DNA of 8,446 nt, taken from positions 1 through 8,446 of the forward strand of contig JABMNG010000038.1 in assembly GCA_013205275.1 (NCBI GenBank), given 5' to 3'. This document shows positions 1-7,868 of this stretch, in pieces. This DNA is from Methylophilales bacterium (GTDB taxonomy: Bacteria; Pseudomonadota; Gammaproteobacteria; Burkholderiales; Methylophilaceae). The notes beneath the pieces were generated by a model. It searched no databases, was not told the DNA's origin, and was given only the letters and a program-made list of their open reading frames with translations. How positions within the stretch are numbered: position 1 is the stretch's first letter; every line of letters begins with the position of its first letter. Both the position numbers and the translations under genes were made by a program.

Positions 1-144
1 AGCCGGACCAGTATCGTGGAGCCTTAAATCCTCACTATACAAAATACCAACTTTTCTCATGTTGTCATTTGCATATACAAATGAATGAAATAATAGGGCT
101 AGAATGAGTAGGGCATTTTTATTTAAAATTCTATTTATTATCAT
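1..144 (-). CDS. Histone deacetylase / AcuC-like family protein, N-terminal part, with signal peptide (cut by window edge)
   Basis: Only the first 48 codons are present; the frame runs open to base 1. Residues 1-25 look like a signal peptide: a basic start (R5, K9), a hydrophobic core ALLILALLFHSF, and a V-Y-A cleavage site before NDN. The mature part begins MRKVGILYSEDLRLHDTGPA, which resembles the opening of the histone deacetylase/acetoin-utilisation family, where an initial strand is followed by an LHDTG motif and then HPERP. Family members are zinc amidohydrolases that remove acetyl groups from lysines, polyamines or similar amides; the metal ligands lie outside the window, so activity cannot be judged. 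Export would be unusual for the family. Met29 (bases 58-60) is an alternative start that would give a cytosolic protein. Neither start has a Shine-Dalgarno. A minus-strand TATAAT at 157-152 would place the transcript start almost on the ATG. The family call rests on a short match. Confidence 0.6.
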   Translation of the reverse strand, partial: MIINRILNKNALLILALLFHSFVYANDNMRKVGILYSEDLRLHDTGPA

Positions 145-192
145 AAATTTAATTATATTAATTAAACTATATTATTAACTAATTAAGCTGTA

Positions 193-306
193 TTAACCTA
201 ATAGGTATTTAATAAATGCAAGAATCCCTAATACGTAGAATGCCGTACCCAACGCACAGCGAAACAGGGTATGCCATTTACAGCCACATTGTTTGTTATT
301 TTCCAT
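193..306 (-). CDS. Small membrane protein, 37 residues, unknown function
   Basis: A complete ORF from ATG (306-304) to TAA (195-193). It has the best ribosome binding site in the window: AGAGAGGA at 320-313, six bases before the ATG, which is the main reason to believe it. The protein starts MENNKQCGCKWHTLFRC, a polar basic segment with three cysteines (C7, C9, C17) and H12, followed by one hydrophobic segment of about 19 residues (ALGTAFYVLGILAFIKYLLG, residues 18-37) that reaches the C-terminus. It is probably a single-pass inner-membrane peptide; the positive N-terminal side suggests N-in topology. The C-G-C-x-x-H cluster could bind metal or form disulfides, but that is speculation. I recognise no family. 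It lies between the TPR gene (64 bp upstream) and the HDAC-like gene (48 bp downstream), all on the same strand. The alternative is a chance ORF; the ribosome site, in-frame hydrophobic span and lack of any other content in this gap argue against that. Confidence 0.6.
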   Translation of the reverse strand: MENNKQCGCKWHTLFRCALGTAFYVLGILAFIKYLLG

Positions 307-312
307 CACTTA

Positions 313-320
313 TCCTCTCT
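313..320 (-). promoter_or_regulatory. Strong Shine-Dalgarno for the 37-residue ORF
   Basis: On the minus strand AGAGAGGA is followed by TAAGTG and then ATG. Spacing from AGGA to the start is six bases, close to ideal. It fixes the start of the small ORF at base 306. By contrast smc, zipA, ligA and queF show no recognisable site. Confidence 0.65.
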
Positions 321-329
321 GTTATTGTT

Positions 330-360
330 ACTATAGTTCGTATAATGTATATTATGTAAA
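330..360 (-). promoter_or_regulatory. Possible promoter for the small membrane protein gene
   Basis: On the minus strand TTTACA (360-355) matches the -35 consensus at five of six positions, and TATAGT (335-330) matches the -10 at five of six. The spacer is 19 bp, longer than the optimum of 17, and the region is AT-rich enough for chance matches. A TATACA at 351-346 is another possible -10. It fits a 64-bp gap after the operon's last tightly packed gene, but is weak evidence alone. Confidence 0.25.
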
Positions 361-370
361 ATTAAGTATA

Positions 371-1243
371 TTACTGCTTAGCGGTAAGCAAATCATTGGC
401 CCCTATCTCTCTTGCAATACGTTGACCATTATTAAGGTATAAAGTAGATTCCACATCCTTATTCATAGAACGATAAATAACAGACTGCTCAATTAATGCC
501 CTAGCCTCAAAGTACTTACCACCATTAACCTTCGCGAACTTCTCGAGACTCTTTAATGTAGTTAGTGCCTTCTCTGGATGACCATCGCCAGCATGGTATG
601 TAGCTAGATTAATTATGGCTTCAGCATACTCGTTAAGTTGACCAGTTTTTTGATACATATTTGATGATTTAACAGCATATTCAACGGCGTTTGAATATTT
701 CTTACTCCTGAAGCTTGCTGTTGCGAGTGCATTGTATGAATCTGCTCTTTCAGAGTCGTTGTTAGCTATCAAAACCGACTTAGCAAGGTAGTCAATTGCA
801 TTAAAATAGTCTCCAAGGGCCATGTCATTAAGGCCTAATTCATAAAAAAATTTCTGTTCGATCTGCATATATTTGCTATTGCCAAGTTTTGCAGTAGCCA
901 AGCCTTTAGATAAGGTAGCTGAAGATGCTTTTAGATCCTGACTATCACGCTCCGCAATAGCTTTATATAGCATTGAGTACATCTGATCAGCCTGTAACTC
1001 TGCATTCTTCTCGCTTTCGGTGAATGATTCAATGGCTCCTTTATAGTCCTTTAGTTGGTATTTGGCCTTTGCAGCGCAAAAATTACTATCGTATGCGTCT
1101 GCAAGATCCTTTGCTGCTACGATTGCATCTCTTGGCTTACCATTAGCTAGATGTTCCTCGCATAAATTTTTATTATTATAAGCAAATATACTGTTTATAA
1201 ATAGTATATTAAATATTAATATTAATGTAATTTCTCTCTTCAT
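371..1243 (-). CDS. Exported TPR-like helical-repeat protein, unknown function
   Basis: A 290-residue protein with a signal peptide: M-K-R-E, a hydrophobic run ITLILIFNILFINSIFA, and likely cleavage after A21. No lipobox cysteine follows directly, so it is probably soluble in the periplasm. The mature part is made of paired helices with tetratricopeptide-like spacing, for example residues 56-80 (AAKAKYQLKDYKGAIESF), 132-160, 166-198 (a classic A-x-x-x-F-x-x-x-x-Y-x-x-A-V pattern) and 206-238. Two cysteines (C28, C56) could pair. TPR folds serve as protein-binding scaffolds; the partner is unknown. Its ATG overlaps the ligA stop as ATGA (1243-1240), implying coupled translation, with a weak AAGGA 12 bases upstream inside ligA. 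It is the last tightly packed gene of the smc-zipA-ligA operon. Position hints at, but does not prove, a link to envelope or division functions. The TPR assignment is by eye and some repeats are degenerate. Confidence 0.85.
   Translation of the reverse strand: MKREITLILIFNILFINSIFAYNNKNLCEEHLANGKPRDAIVAAKDLADAYDSNFCAAKAKYQLKDYKGAIESFTESEKNAELQADQMYSMLYKAIAERDSQDLKASSATLSKGLATAKLGNSKYMQIEQKFFYELGLNDMALGDYFNAIDYLAKSVLIANNDSERADSYNALATASFRSKKYSNAVEYAVKSSNMYQKTGQLNEYAEAIINLATYHAGDGHPEKALTTLKSLEKFAKVNGGKYFEARALIEQSVIYRSMNKDVESTLYLNNGQRIAREIGANDLLTAKQ
375..390. repeat. Perfect 6-bp inverted repeat at the 3' end of the TPR gene
   Basis: TGCTTA (375-380), a four-base GCGG spacer, and TAAGCA (385-390) can form a hairpin in the operon's mRNA just before the TPR stop codon. 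No run of U follows (GTAATATACTTAATTTT on the minus strand), so it is not a convincing intrinsic terminator. It might slow 3' exonucleases or be chance. Confidence 0.3.
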
Positions 1244-3258
1244 TTTTTGCGTTTTTCCTTTGTTAACTCAAGCAATTTCTCTTCATCTATGACTTTGACA
1301 CCGAGTGAGATTGCATTATTTAGCTTACTTCCAGACTCCTCACCGGCAACTAGGTAACTGGTATTTTTTGACACACTCCCCGTCACTTTTCCTCCGCAGC
1401 TCTGGATCAATTGTTTTGCTTCGTCTCTTTTTAGGTTTTTTAGTGTTCCAGTTAGGACAAATGTTAGGCCACTGAGTTCAGAGCTCTTATTATGCCTTGT
1501 GCTTTCGATTGGATCCCAATTTACGCCATTATTTATCAAGTCATTGATTAGCTCAATATTAGCGTTTTTAGAAAAATATGCATGGATCGATTTTGCGACG
1601 GTTGGGCCAACATCATCTACCGCCTCAAGCGATTCCACGTCTTGCTTAACTAAACCGTCAATACTTTTGTAGTGCTGTGCAATATCATTCGAGGTTGCTT
1701 CACCTACATTTCTTATACCTAAGGCATAAATAAACCGGCCAAGGGTAGTCTTTTTGGACCTTTCTATAGATCTTATTAGGTTATCTGCTGATTTGTCTGC
1801 AAATCTTTCAAGCGCTGTGAGCTGCTCTTTGTTAACTTTATAAATATCCGAAAATTTATTGATAAGATTTGCTTCGATTAGTTGGTCAATGATTTTTTCT
1901 CCAAGGCCATCTATATCCATTGCTTTTCGTGAACTAAAATGCATTAATGATTGCCTTTTTTGTGCCTTACAGGCCATACCGGAGTTACATCTTAGGACGG
2001 CTTCACCTGTCTCCCTTATTAGAGGGGAATGACATACGGGACAAGTTGTTGGCATTGAAAATTTTTTAGCATGGGCTGGTCTTTTCTCATGAATTGCACT
2101 AATAACCTCAGGCACTACGTCCCCTGCTCTCCTAACCAAAACATAATCACCGATTAATATGTCTTTACGTCGCATTTCGTCTTCGTTGTGCAAGGTCGCA
2201 TTAGTAACAGTGACTCCTGAAACAAATACTGGCTTTAATCTTGCAACGGGTGTGATGGATCCAGTTCTTCCGACCTGAACTGTAATGTCTAATATCTCTG
2301 TCTCCGCCACTTCTGCAGCAAACTTATGGGCGATGGCCCATCTAGGAGCCTTTGATACGAACCCTAGCTCGTCTTGAAGATTTAGTGAATTAACTTTATA
2401 AACTACGCCATCAATATCGTAGGGTAAGTTTTTACGAATTTTTTCGATATAGGCGTAATAGTCCATAAGTTGGGAAACCCCAACAACAGTTCTTGATAGA
2501 TCGGATACGGGTATTTGCAACGACTTAAGGATTTCAAGTCCTTCTTCCTGACTTTTTATTGGTTCACTAGATTTGATACTGTAAGCATAAAACCTTAAGG
2601 GTCTATTTGCTGCAATCATTGAATCAATCTGCCTTAAGCTTCCTGCAGCAGCGTTTCTAGGGTTAGCGAATACCTTTAATCCTGAAGTCTTTTGCTGCTC
2701 ATTAAGTTTAATAAAGTCATCTTTATGCATAACGACCTCACCTCGAATCTCAATTTTTTTTGGAATATTTTTGCCTACCAGTTTGAGTGGTAATGATTTA
2801 ATTGTTTTAATGTTATGGGTAACATCTTCACCTGTGCTCCCATCACCCCTTGTTGCCCCTAGCCTAAATAACCCGTCAATATAATGCAAGGTAACTGCCA
2901 GACCATCAAATTTTGGTTCAACAGCATACGCCATTTCTTCCAAACCTAATTCATCTCTAATTCTTTTATCAAATACCTCTAAATCTTTTATATCGAATGC
3001 ATTGCTAAGGGAAAGCATGGGGTTTTCATGTATGACCTGAGAAAAAGAGGAGCCTGCTGAACCCCCTACCCTTTGAGTGGGAGAGTCTTGTGTGACCAAT
3101 AATGGAAAATTTTTTTCAATTTCAACAAGCTCTTTATAGAGTGCGTCATATTCGGAATCAGAAATTGTGGGTTCGTCCCTAATATAATAAGCATCATTGT
3201 GATCGGCTATTATTTTTTTAAGGTTTTCAATGTCTAGTTTTGCTTGATCAATATTCAT
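1240..3258 (-). CDS. ligA: NAD-dependent DNA ligase LigA
   Basis: Seals nicks between Okazaki fragments and in repair, using NAD+ to form a ligase-adenylate (EC 6.5.1.2). The 672 residues match the family's usual length of about 670. Domains in order: Ia NMN-binding region (1-70, with the DAYYIRDEPTISDSEYD segment); adenylation domain (about 70-315) with catalytic Lys116 in EPKFDG, motif RGE at 172-174, DGVVYKVN at 283-290 and HK at 311-312; OB fold (about 318-400, VGRTGSITPVA); zinc finger with C406, C409, C424 and C430; helix-hairpin-helix repeats (about 445-585); BRCT (about 592-672, LTGTLKNLKRDEA). All key residues are intact. ATG at 3258 lies one base after the zipA TAA stop and has no Shine-Dalgarno, so translation is probably coupled to zipA. 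The stop overlaps the next gene's start. zipA-ligA adjacency is widely conserved in gammaproteobacteria. Function is certain. Confidence 0.98.
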   Translation of the reverse strand: MNIDQAKLDIENLKKIIADHNDAYYIRDEPTISDSEYDALYKELVEIEKNFPLLVTQDSPTQRVGGSAGSSFSQVIHENPMLSLSNAFDIKDLEVFDKRIRDELGLEEMAYAVEPKFDGLAVTLHYIDGLFRLGATRGDGSTGEDVTHNIKTIKSLPLKLVGKNIPKKIEIRGEVVMHKDDFIKLNEQQKTSGLKVFANPRNAAAGSLRQIDSMIAANRPLRFYAYSIKSSEPIKSQEEGLEILKSLQIPVSDLSRTVVGVSQLMDYYAYIEKIRKNLPYDIDGVVYKVNSLNLQDELGFVSKAPRWAIAHKFAAEVAETEILDITVQVGRTGSITPVARLKPVFVSGVTVTNATLHNEDEMRRKDILIGDYVLVRRAGDVVPEVISAIHEKRPAHAKKFSMPTTCPVCHSPLIRETGEAVLRCNSGMACKAQKRQSLMHFSSRKAMDIDGLGEKIIDQLIEANLINKFSDIYKVNKEQLTALERFADKSADNLIRSIERSKKTTLGRFIYALGIRNVGEATSNDIAQHYKSIDGLVKQDVESLEAVDDVGPTVAKSIHAYFSKNANIELINDLINNGVNWDPIESTRHNKSSELSGLTFVLTGTLKNLKRDEAKQLIQSCGGKVTGSVSKNTSYLVAGEESGSKLNNAISLGVKVIDEEKLLELTKEKRKK

Positions 3259-3259
3259 T

Positions 3260-4324
3260 TTATGAAAAAATCTTTAAGGCAATGTCGCTTCCTGGAATAA
3301 TTTTTTTAGTCAGCATCTTTTGCTCTACTTTTTTTAAGTGGACATAAACACGGCTAATATAATCATCGTCAATCTTTTTACTCCCAGCATCAACTAAAAC
3401 CCCATTTAACTTTTTTGTACATTCTTTTATAAGGCTAATCATTTGATTGAATGAATGAGTTATGTTTGGCGTATTTGGTATATCCATTCTGAAAACTATC
3501 CCCTGAATATAAGACTCTTGATTAATTTGAAGAGGTTTACCCGACAAGCTTAATAACTGACAAATAATAATGTTACTATTTTCTGCATCCACAAGCTCGT
3601 GGATTAATTTTCTATTAACAATCTTTGGCTTATTAAAAAAATCTGCCAAAGCTGCCGCATGAAATGATGAATCAGATTTTGGGGTTACTTTCAAAATCAA
3701 TGCTTTATCCACAGCCTCCCTAAACTCATTAAGAAGATTCGACTCCTCCTGTATATTAGAGTTAGCTATCCAGAATAAGTTACCTTCTACAACCTCATTA
3801 ATTTTGGTGACATAGGCATTAAGTGATGCAATCGACTCATCAGATAAAGCGCCTTTACGAGAAGTAAGAGGCTGAACAACTAGAACTTGATTAAATCGTA
3901 TTGCGTCATCCAATGCTTCTCCAGTCGACCATATCTCATTATCCTTACGGACGTAAACAGTAACGCCAGATAAATTAATAAGATCCTCTAGGAAGATATT
4001 AGCCTTACCATTTTGTATGGTCTTGATCACTATTGAGGCAACTGCCTCGGTGGCTCTGTTTATATCTTCCGGAAGATTTGCCTCAATTATCCTCTCTGAA
4101 CCAGATGGTTCTGGTTGAGAATTTGGATGGGAAATAGTTTCTTTAATTTTAAATTCACTAGATTGAAATAATGGGTCATTATCATCATCTAATTGTGGGG
4201 CTGAAGAGGTTGTTAGCTTTTGTGTTTTTTTTTGATGTTTTTTTAATTGTGCCCAATTATGGATAATCATAATAATGATTACTATAAATCCAAGGGTTAG
4301 CAGTGCAAATTGAACATCATTCAT
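3260..4324 (-). CDS. zipA: Cell division protein ZipA, apparently with a doubled C-terminal domain
   Basis: ZipA anchors FtsZ protofilaments to the inner membrane at the division site. This 354-residue protein has the typical N-out membrane anchor (residues 5-22, FALLTLGFIVIIIMIIHN), then a basic stretch (KKHQKKTQK, 28-36) and a hydrophilic linker to about residue 90 that is shorter and less P/Q-rich than in E. coli. The canonical ZipA C-terminal FtsZ-binding domain spans about 205-340: ALILKVTPKS opening strand, FRMDIPNTPNITHSFNQM (278-295) and LNGVLVDAGSKKID (306-319), mirroring the E. coli strand and the LGGxLLDD-type ending. Residues 95-204 look like a second, degenerate copy of the same fold. 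Six bases separate the smc stop from this ATG and one base separates its stop from ligA. No Shine-Dalgarno is visible. Identity rests on anchor plus C-terminal domain plus synteny; sequence is diverged from E. coli. Confidence 0.9.
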   Translation of the reverse strand: MNDVQFALLTLGFIVIIIMIIHNWAQLKKHQKKTQKLTTSSAPQLDDDNDPLFQSSEFKIKETISHPNSQPEPSGSERIIEANLPEDINRATEAVASIVIKTIQNGKANIFLEDLINLSGVTVYVRKDNEIWSTGEALDDAIRFNQVLVVQPLTSRKGALSDESIASLNAYVTKINEVVEGNLFWIANSNIQEESNLLNEFREAVDKALILKVTPKSDSSFHAAALADFFNKPKIVNRKLIHELVDAENSNIIICQLLSLSGKPLQINQESYIQGIVFRMDIPNTPNITHSFNQMISLIKECTKKLNGVLVDAGSKKIDDDYISRVYVHLKKVEQKMLTKKIIPGSDIALKIFS

Positions 4325-4330
4325 AATTAA

Positions 4331-7300
4331 TTAATCGACTAATTCCATTGTTTGAATATCTTGAAGATCCACCTCAACAATTCTTGATACTCCTGGTTCC
4401 TGCATCGTCACCCCAATCAATTGCTGAGCAATTTCCATGGTTATTTTATTGTGTGATACAAATAGAAATTGGGTGTTGACCGACATCTCTTTTACCATCT
4501 TACAGAATCTTTCCGTATTCGAGTCATCCAGAGGGGCATCAACCTCGTCCATTAAACAAAATGGTGACGGGTTAAGTTTGAACAAGGCAAAAACTAAAGC
4601 AATTGCTGTAAGTGCTTTTTCTCCACCAGACAAAAGATGAATGGTCGTATTTTTTTTCCCTGGAGGTTGCGCTACAACCTGTAAGCCAGTGTCTAAAATT
4701 TCATTGCCTAATAATTCTAACTCAGCGCGACCGCCATCAAATAGGGTTCTAAAGAATTGAGTAAAATTCTCATTAACCACCTTATAGGTTGCCTTTAGCT
4801 TTTCTCTTGTTTCTAGATCAATTTTTCGGATGGCTTCATTAAGAGTGTTGCTTGCATTTTGTAAGTCTTCCACCTGGGCCAATATGTATGTTTGGCGCTC
4901 TTGGATTACAGTTAGCTCTGTAATGGCTGCAAGGTTAACAGGTCCTAACCTTTCTATCTTATTACCAATCGTAAGTGCTTTGTTCTCAAGGTCATCAAGA
5001 GTGGTTTTTTCATCCATGCCTGCTAATAAATCTAATTCCTGATATTTAGATTTGTTTATTTGTTCACAGCATAGATCAAATTTTAGCTTGGCTTCTCTCT
5101 CATCTAGCCTAGATTGCTGTAAGGAGTCATTAAGGGGATTGATCAAATGTTGGTTTTCTAATCTACTACTTTCTAATGCCTTTAGCTTTTGTTCTTTTTC
5201 TACTAGACCCTCTCTAGCCTTTATGAGGGTTGCTTCTGCCTCTTCCTTAGCTGCAATCCTAACTTTTAAATTTATTTCAATTTGAATTAGCTCTTCATCA
5301 AGATTTGATTCTGGCTCATGAATTTGAGCCAACAAATTCTCCCTGTCTTCTGTTAGTCTCGATAATCTATCGTTAATCTCAATAAGCTTGTTGTCGGTTA
5401 GCTTAATATTAAATTCAATCTCTTGTAATGACTTCTCATCAATTGACAGTTGATCTCTTAGTTCAAAAAATAGTTTCTCACTGATAAGTTTTGTTTCTAA
5501 GGCTTTATCATTAGAGGTATTAATTTCACCCAGAGCCATTCTAAGGGCTTCTATATTGCCCTTATGGTTATCACGGTCTTGAGAAATTTCAGTTAATTTA
5601 TTATTTAATTCAAGAATCTCTTTATTGATCAAATTTTTTCGATTGTTATTGACCTCGACAACATTTAATAGCTTGTTATATTCAAACGAAAATTGATTCT
5701 GAAGGCCGCCCTTTACCTTTAATCTTTCTGTGATTTGTAGGATTTCATTTTTTACGGTCTGATTAGCTTTATCAAGGCCCTCTAGTTTCAAGGTAAGCTT
5801 CTGGTATTGACTTTCAAGATCTGGAATGTCTGCCTCATAGGACTCAAGCTGTTTCATTCTGAGTAACTTATTATCTTTATTGTTGGATGGTTGACTGAGG
5901 ACTTGGTAAGATCTCCCATAGATGTCGCCAGACTTAGTGACGATTGCCTCCCCTGTAGAGAGATGCTGTCTTTGCTTGCTGATATCTGAGTCATCTGCGA
6001 TATATATATTGGACAACCAATCATTGAGCGTAATCGCTAATGTGCTGTCTTTTGAGCCAACAACCGTTAATGCGGAGGTTAAATTTTTGTTTGTATTATG
6101 GGTTACGTCCTTACTGTCGTGAACGAGGGTAATGGTGTAAGGAGGTCTTTTGATATTCTTAATATCTACCTCGGCTGTTTTGTAGGCTTCCACCTTGGAG
6201 CCCAGAACTATTCCAAGCGCCCTCTCCCAGCCATCCTTTATATCGATACTCTTAACTAAGCTTGTGTGATTTGTTGAGCCTATCTCGCTCAGCCACGTTC
6301 CAATTTTTTGTGGGTCAACTTCCTGTTCAATAATTTCTTTTAGAGAGCTTATTCTTACTTGCCTGTCATCAATCTCACTCTTTTTTTGATTGCAGTGATC
6401 TTTAAGCTCATCAATTTCATGAGTAAGGGACTGACTTTTTACAGTCATTTCCCCCAGGAGATTTTCATCATCTTTTATTTCGACCTCTACTGAAGACAGC
6501 TCGCTGGGTTTTTTAATCTCTTCAGTGCCGGAGATTAAAACCTTTAATTCCTCTTCTAAGTTTTTTATACGGAGGGTAAGTTCGGAGATATTATTTTCAA
6601 TGAAATTGACCGCAGTTAATGAAATGTTTAATTTTTCTGTTGATGACTGTAATTCAATACTTATGTTCTGATATTCATTGGCGGCAATTTTGTTCGAGGA
6701 TTCTGCTTCCTCAAACTTTGATCGTAAGTTGTTTAGTAACTCTCTTGCCGTATGACTTTTTTGTTTTTCAGTGTTAAGAAGGCTTTCATTATTAAATTTT
6801 TCATCGATAAGTTGTTGTTCGATACCAACAAGACTCTGAATCTTTTCTTGACTTTGTGTCCTAAGATTTTTTTTCCGCTCTATTTTTTCTTTAAGATTGG
6901 TTAATTTATTTTCGCCATCACTAACCAAAGAATTTTTTTCATAAAAATTAGCCTGGGCTGAATTAATTGTATCAGTTGCTTGATTGAATTCTTGACGGGT
7001 CTCTTCAACATTCTTTTCAATGGAGGTTAAGAGGCTGCTTTGTTTCTCTAGTAGTAATGTTTTTTGCTCCACCTCTTCTTTAATTGAAATCCAGTATTTA
7101 TCTGCAGATTGTTTCTTGTTGACCCATATCTGCGCATTTGTAAGTGTAAGATTTTCATTTAAGTCGTTATGTTTTTTAGCGGCCTGGGCCTGTGATTCTA
7201 GCTTTGAAATTTGTTGGTTTATTTCGCGCAAAAGGTCTTGGACGCGAGAGAGATTATTCCGGGTATCCCTTAGTCTAAACTCGGTTTCCTTCCTCCTTTC

Positions 7301-7822
7301 TTTGTACTTACTTACTCCAGCAGCCTCTTCTAAGAAGCTCTTTAGCTCTTCTGGCTTTGCCTCAACAATTTGGGAGATAGTATTTTGTCCAATAATGGCA
7401 TAACCCCTTGTTCCTAATCCTGTTCCTAGAAAGAGGTCCGCAACATCCTTCCTTCTAACGGCGGTATTGTTTATTAGGTAGGTTGAGCCCTTGTCCTTCT
7501 CAATGACTCGTTTTACAGATATTTCACTGTAGCTTGACCATTCAGCTGGTGCCTGCCCTAATCTATTGTCAAAAATTAATTCAACGCTTGCTCTAGATAA
7601 TGCCTGACGAGAGTCGGTGCCACTGAAGATAACGTCATCCATTGACCCCCCTCTTAATTCCTTGGCAGAGGATGCCCCTAGTACCCACTTGACGGACTCC
7701 ATAATGTTTGATTTTCCACAGCCATTTGGGCCCACTATGCCTGCAAGTTGACCGTCTACAAGAATGTTCGTAGGGTCTACAAATGTTTTAAAGCCGGCAA
7801 GTTTAATTTGTCTAAGTTTCAT
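4331..7822 (-). CDS. smc: Chromosome partition protein SMC
   Basis: SMC dimers, with ScpA and ScpB, form the bacterial condensin that extrudes DNA loops and helps segregate chromosomes. The 1163 residues match the usual length of about 1150-1190. An N-terminal half ATPase carries Walker A GPNGCGKS (31-38, K37) and the Q-loop region YAIIGQNTIS (141-150). A coiled coil (about 170-500) leads to a hinge (about 505-645, containing GWERALGIVLGSKVEAY), then the returning coil to about 1000, and the C-terminal half ATPase with the signature LLSGGEKAL (1063-1071), Walker B FCLMDEVD (1088-1095, catalytic E1093) and switch H1124. No catalytic residue is missing. ATG at 7822 is the only plausible start because an in-frame stop lies two codons upstream (7828-7826). 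There is no Shine-Dalgarno. It heads the smc-zipA-ligA operon, an arrangement shared with pseudomonads and other gammaproteobacteria that use SMC rather than MukB. Confidence 0.98.
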   Translation of the reverse strand: MKLRQIKLAGFKTFVDPTNILVDGQLAGIVGPNGCGKSNIMESVKWVLGASSAKELRGGSMDDVIFSGTDSRQALSRASVELIFDNRLGQAPAEWSSYSEISVKRVIEKDKGSTYLINNTAVRRKDVADLFLGTGLGTRGYAIIGQNTISQIVEAKPEELKSFLEEAAGVSKYKERRKETEFRLRDTRNNLSRVQDLLREINQQISKLESQAQAAKKHNDLNENLTLTNAQIWVNKKQSADKYWISIKEEVEQKTLLLEKQSSLLTSIEKNVEETRQEFNQATDTINSAQANFYEKNSLVSDGENKLTNLKEKIERKKNLRTQSQEKIQSLVGIEQQLIDEKFNNESLLNTEKQKSHTARELLNNLRSKFEEAESSNKIAANEYQNISIELQSSTEKLNISLTAVNFIENNISELTLRIKNLEEELKVLISGTEEIKKPSELSSVEVEIKDDENLLGEMTVKSQSLTHEIDELKDHCNQKKSEIDDRQVRISSLKEIIEQEVDPQKIGTWLSEIGSTNHTSLVKSIDIKDGWERALGIVLGSKVEAYKTAEVDIKNIKRPPYTITLVHDSKDVTHNTNKNLTSALTVVGSKDSTLAITLNDWLSNIYIADDSDISKQRQHLSTGEAIVTKSGDIYGRSYQVLSQPSNNKDNKLLRMKQLESYEADIPDLESQYQKLTLKLEGLDKANQTVKNEILQITERLKVKGGLQNQFSFEYNKLLNVVEVNNNRKNLINKEILELNNKLTEISQDRDNHKGNIEALRMALGEINTSNDKALETKLISEKLFFELRDQLSIDEKSLQEIEFNIKLTDNKLIEINDRLSRLTEDRENLLAQIHEPESNLDEELIQIEINLKVRIAAKEEAEATLIKAREGLVEKEQKLKALESSRLENQHLINPLNDSLQQSRLDEREAKLKFDLCCEQINKSKYQELDLLAGMDEKTTLDDLENKALTIGNKIERLGPVNLAAITELTVIQERQTYILAQVEDLQNASNTLNEAIRKIDLETREKLKATYKVVNENFTQFFRTLFDGGRAELELLGNEILDTGLQVVAQPPGKKNTTIHLLSGGEKALTAIALVFALFKLNPSPFCLMDEVDAPLDDSNTERFCKMVKEMSVNTQFLFVSHNKITMEIAQQLIGVTMQEPGVSRIVEVDLQDIQTMELVD

Positions 7823-7862
7823 GTATTAATTGAATTATGTGAGGAAAGTATTTCTTCAAGCT

Positions 7863-7868
7863 AGTATA
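7863..7868 (-). promoter_or_regulatory. Likely -10 element of the smc operon promoter
   Basis: TATACT on the minus strand, 41 bases before the smc start codon, matches the -10 consensus at five of six positions. The hexamer 17 bp upstream, TTTAAT (7891-7886), is a poor -35, though it sits in an A/T-tract (7874-7896) that could help polymerase binding. The element overlaps the plus-strand queF -10. Confidence 0.45.

Noticed and set aside
341..346. Perfect plus-strand TATAAT in the gap before the TPR gene's 3' end
   Set aside because: No -35 at proper spacing and no plus-strand gene downstream; it would only give antisense RNA. The surrounding sequence is A/T-rich enough for a chance match.
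4437..7403. Plus-strand ORFs of 66-127 codons at 4437-4640, 4830-5042, 5052-5285, 5922-6122 and 7020-7403
   Set aside because: All lie antisense to smc. Their products are serine-, leucine- and phenylalanine-rich, as expected from the complement of Glu/Lys-rich coiled-coil codons, and show no domain or convincing ribosome site.
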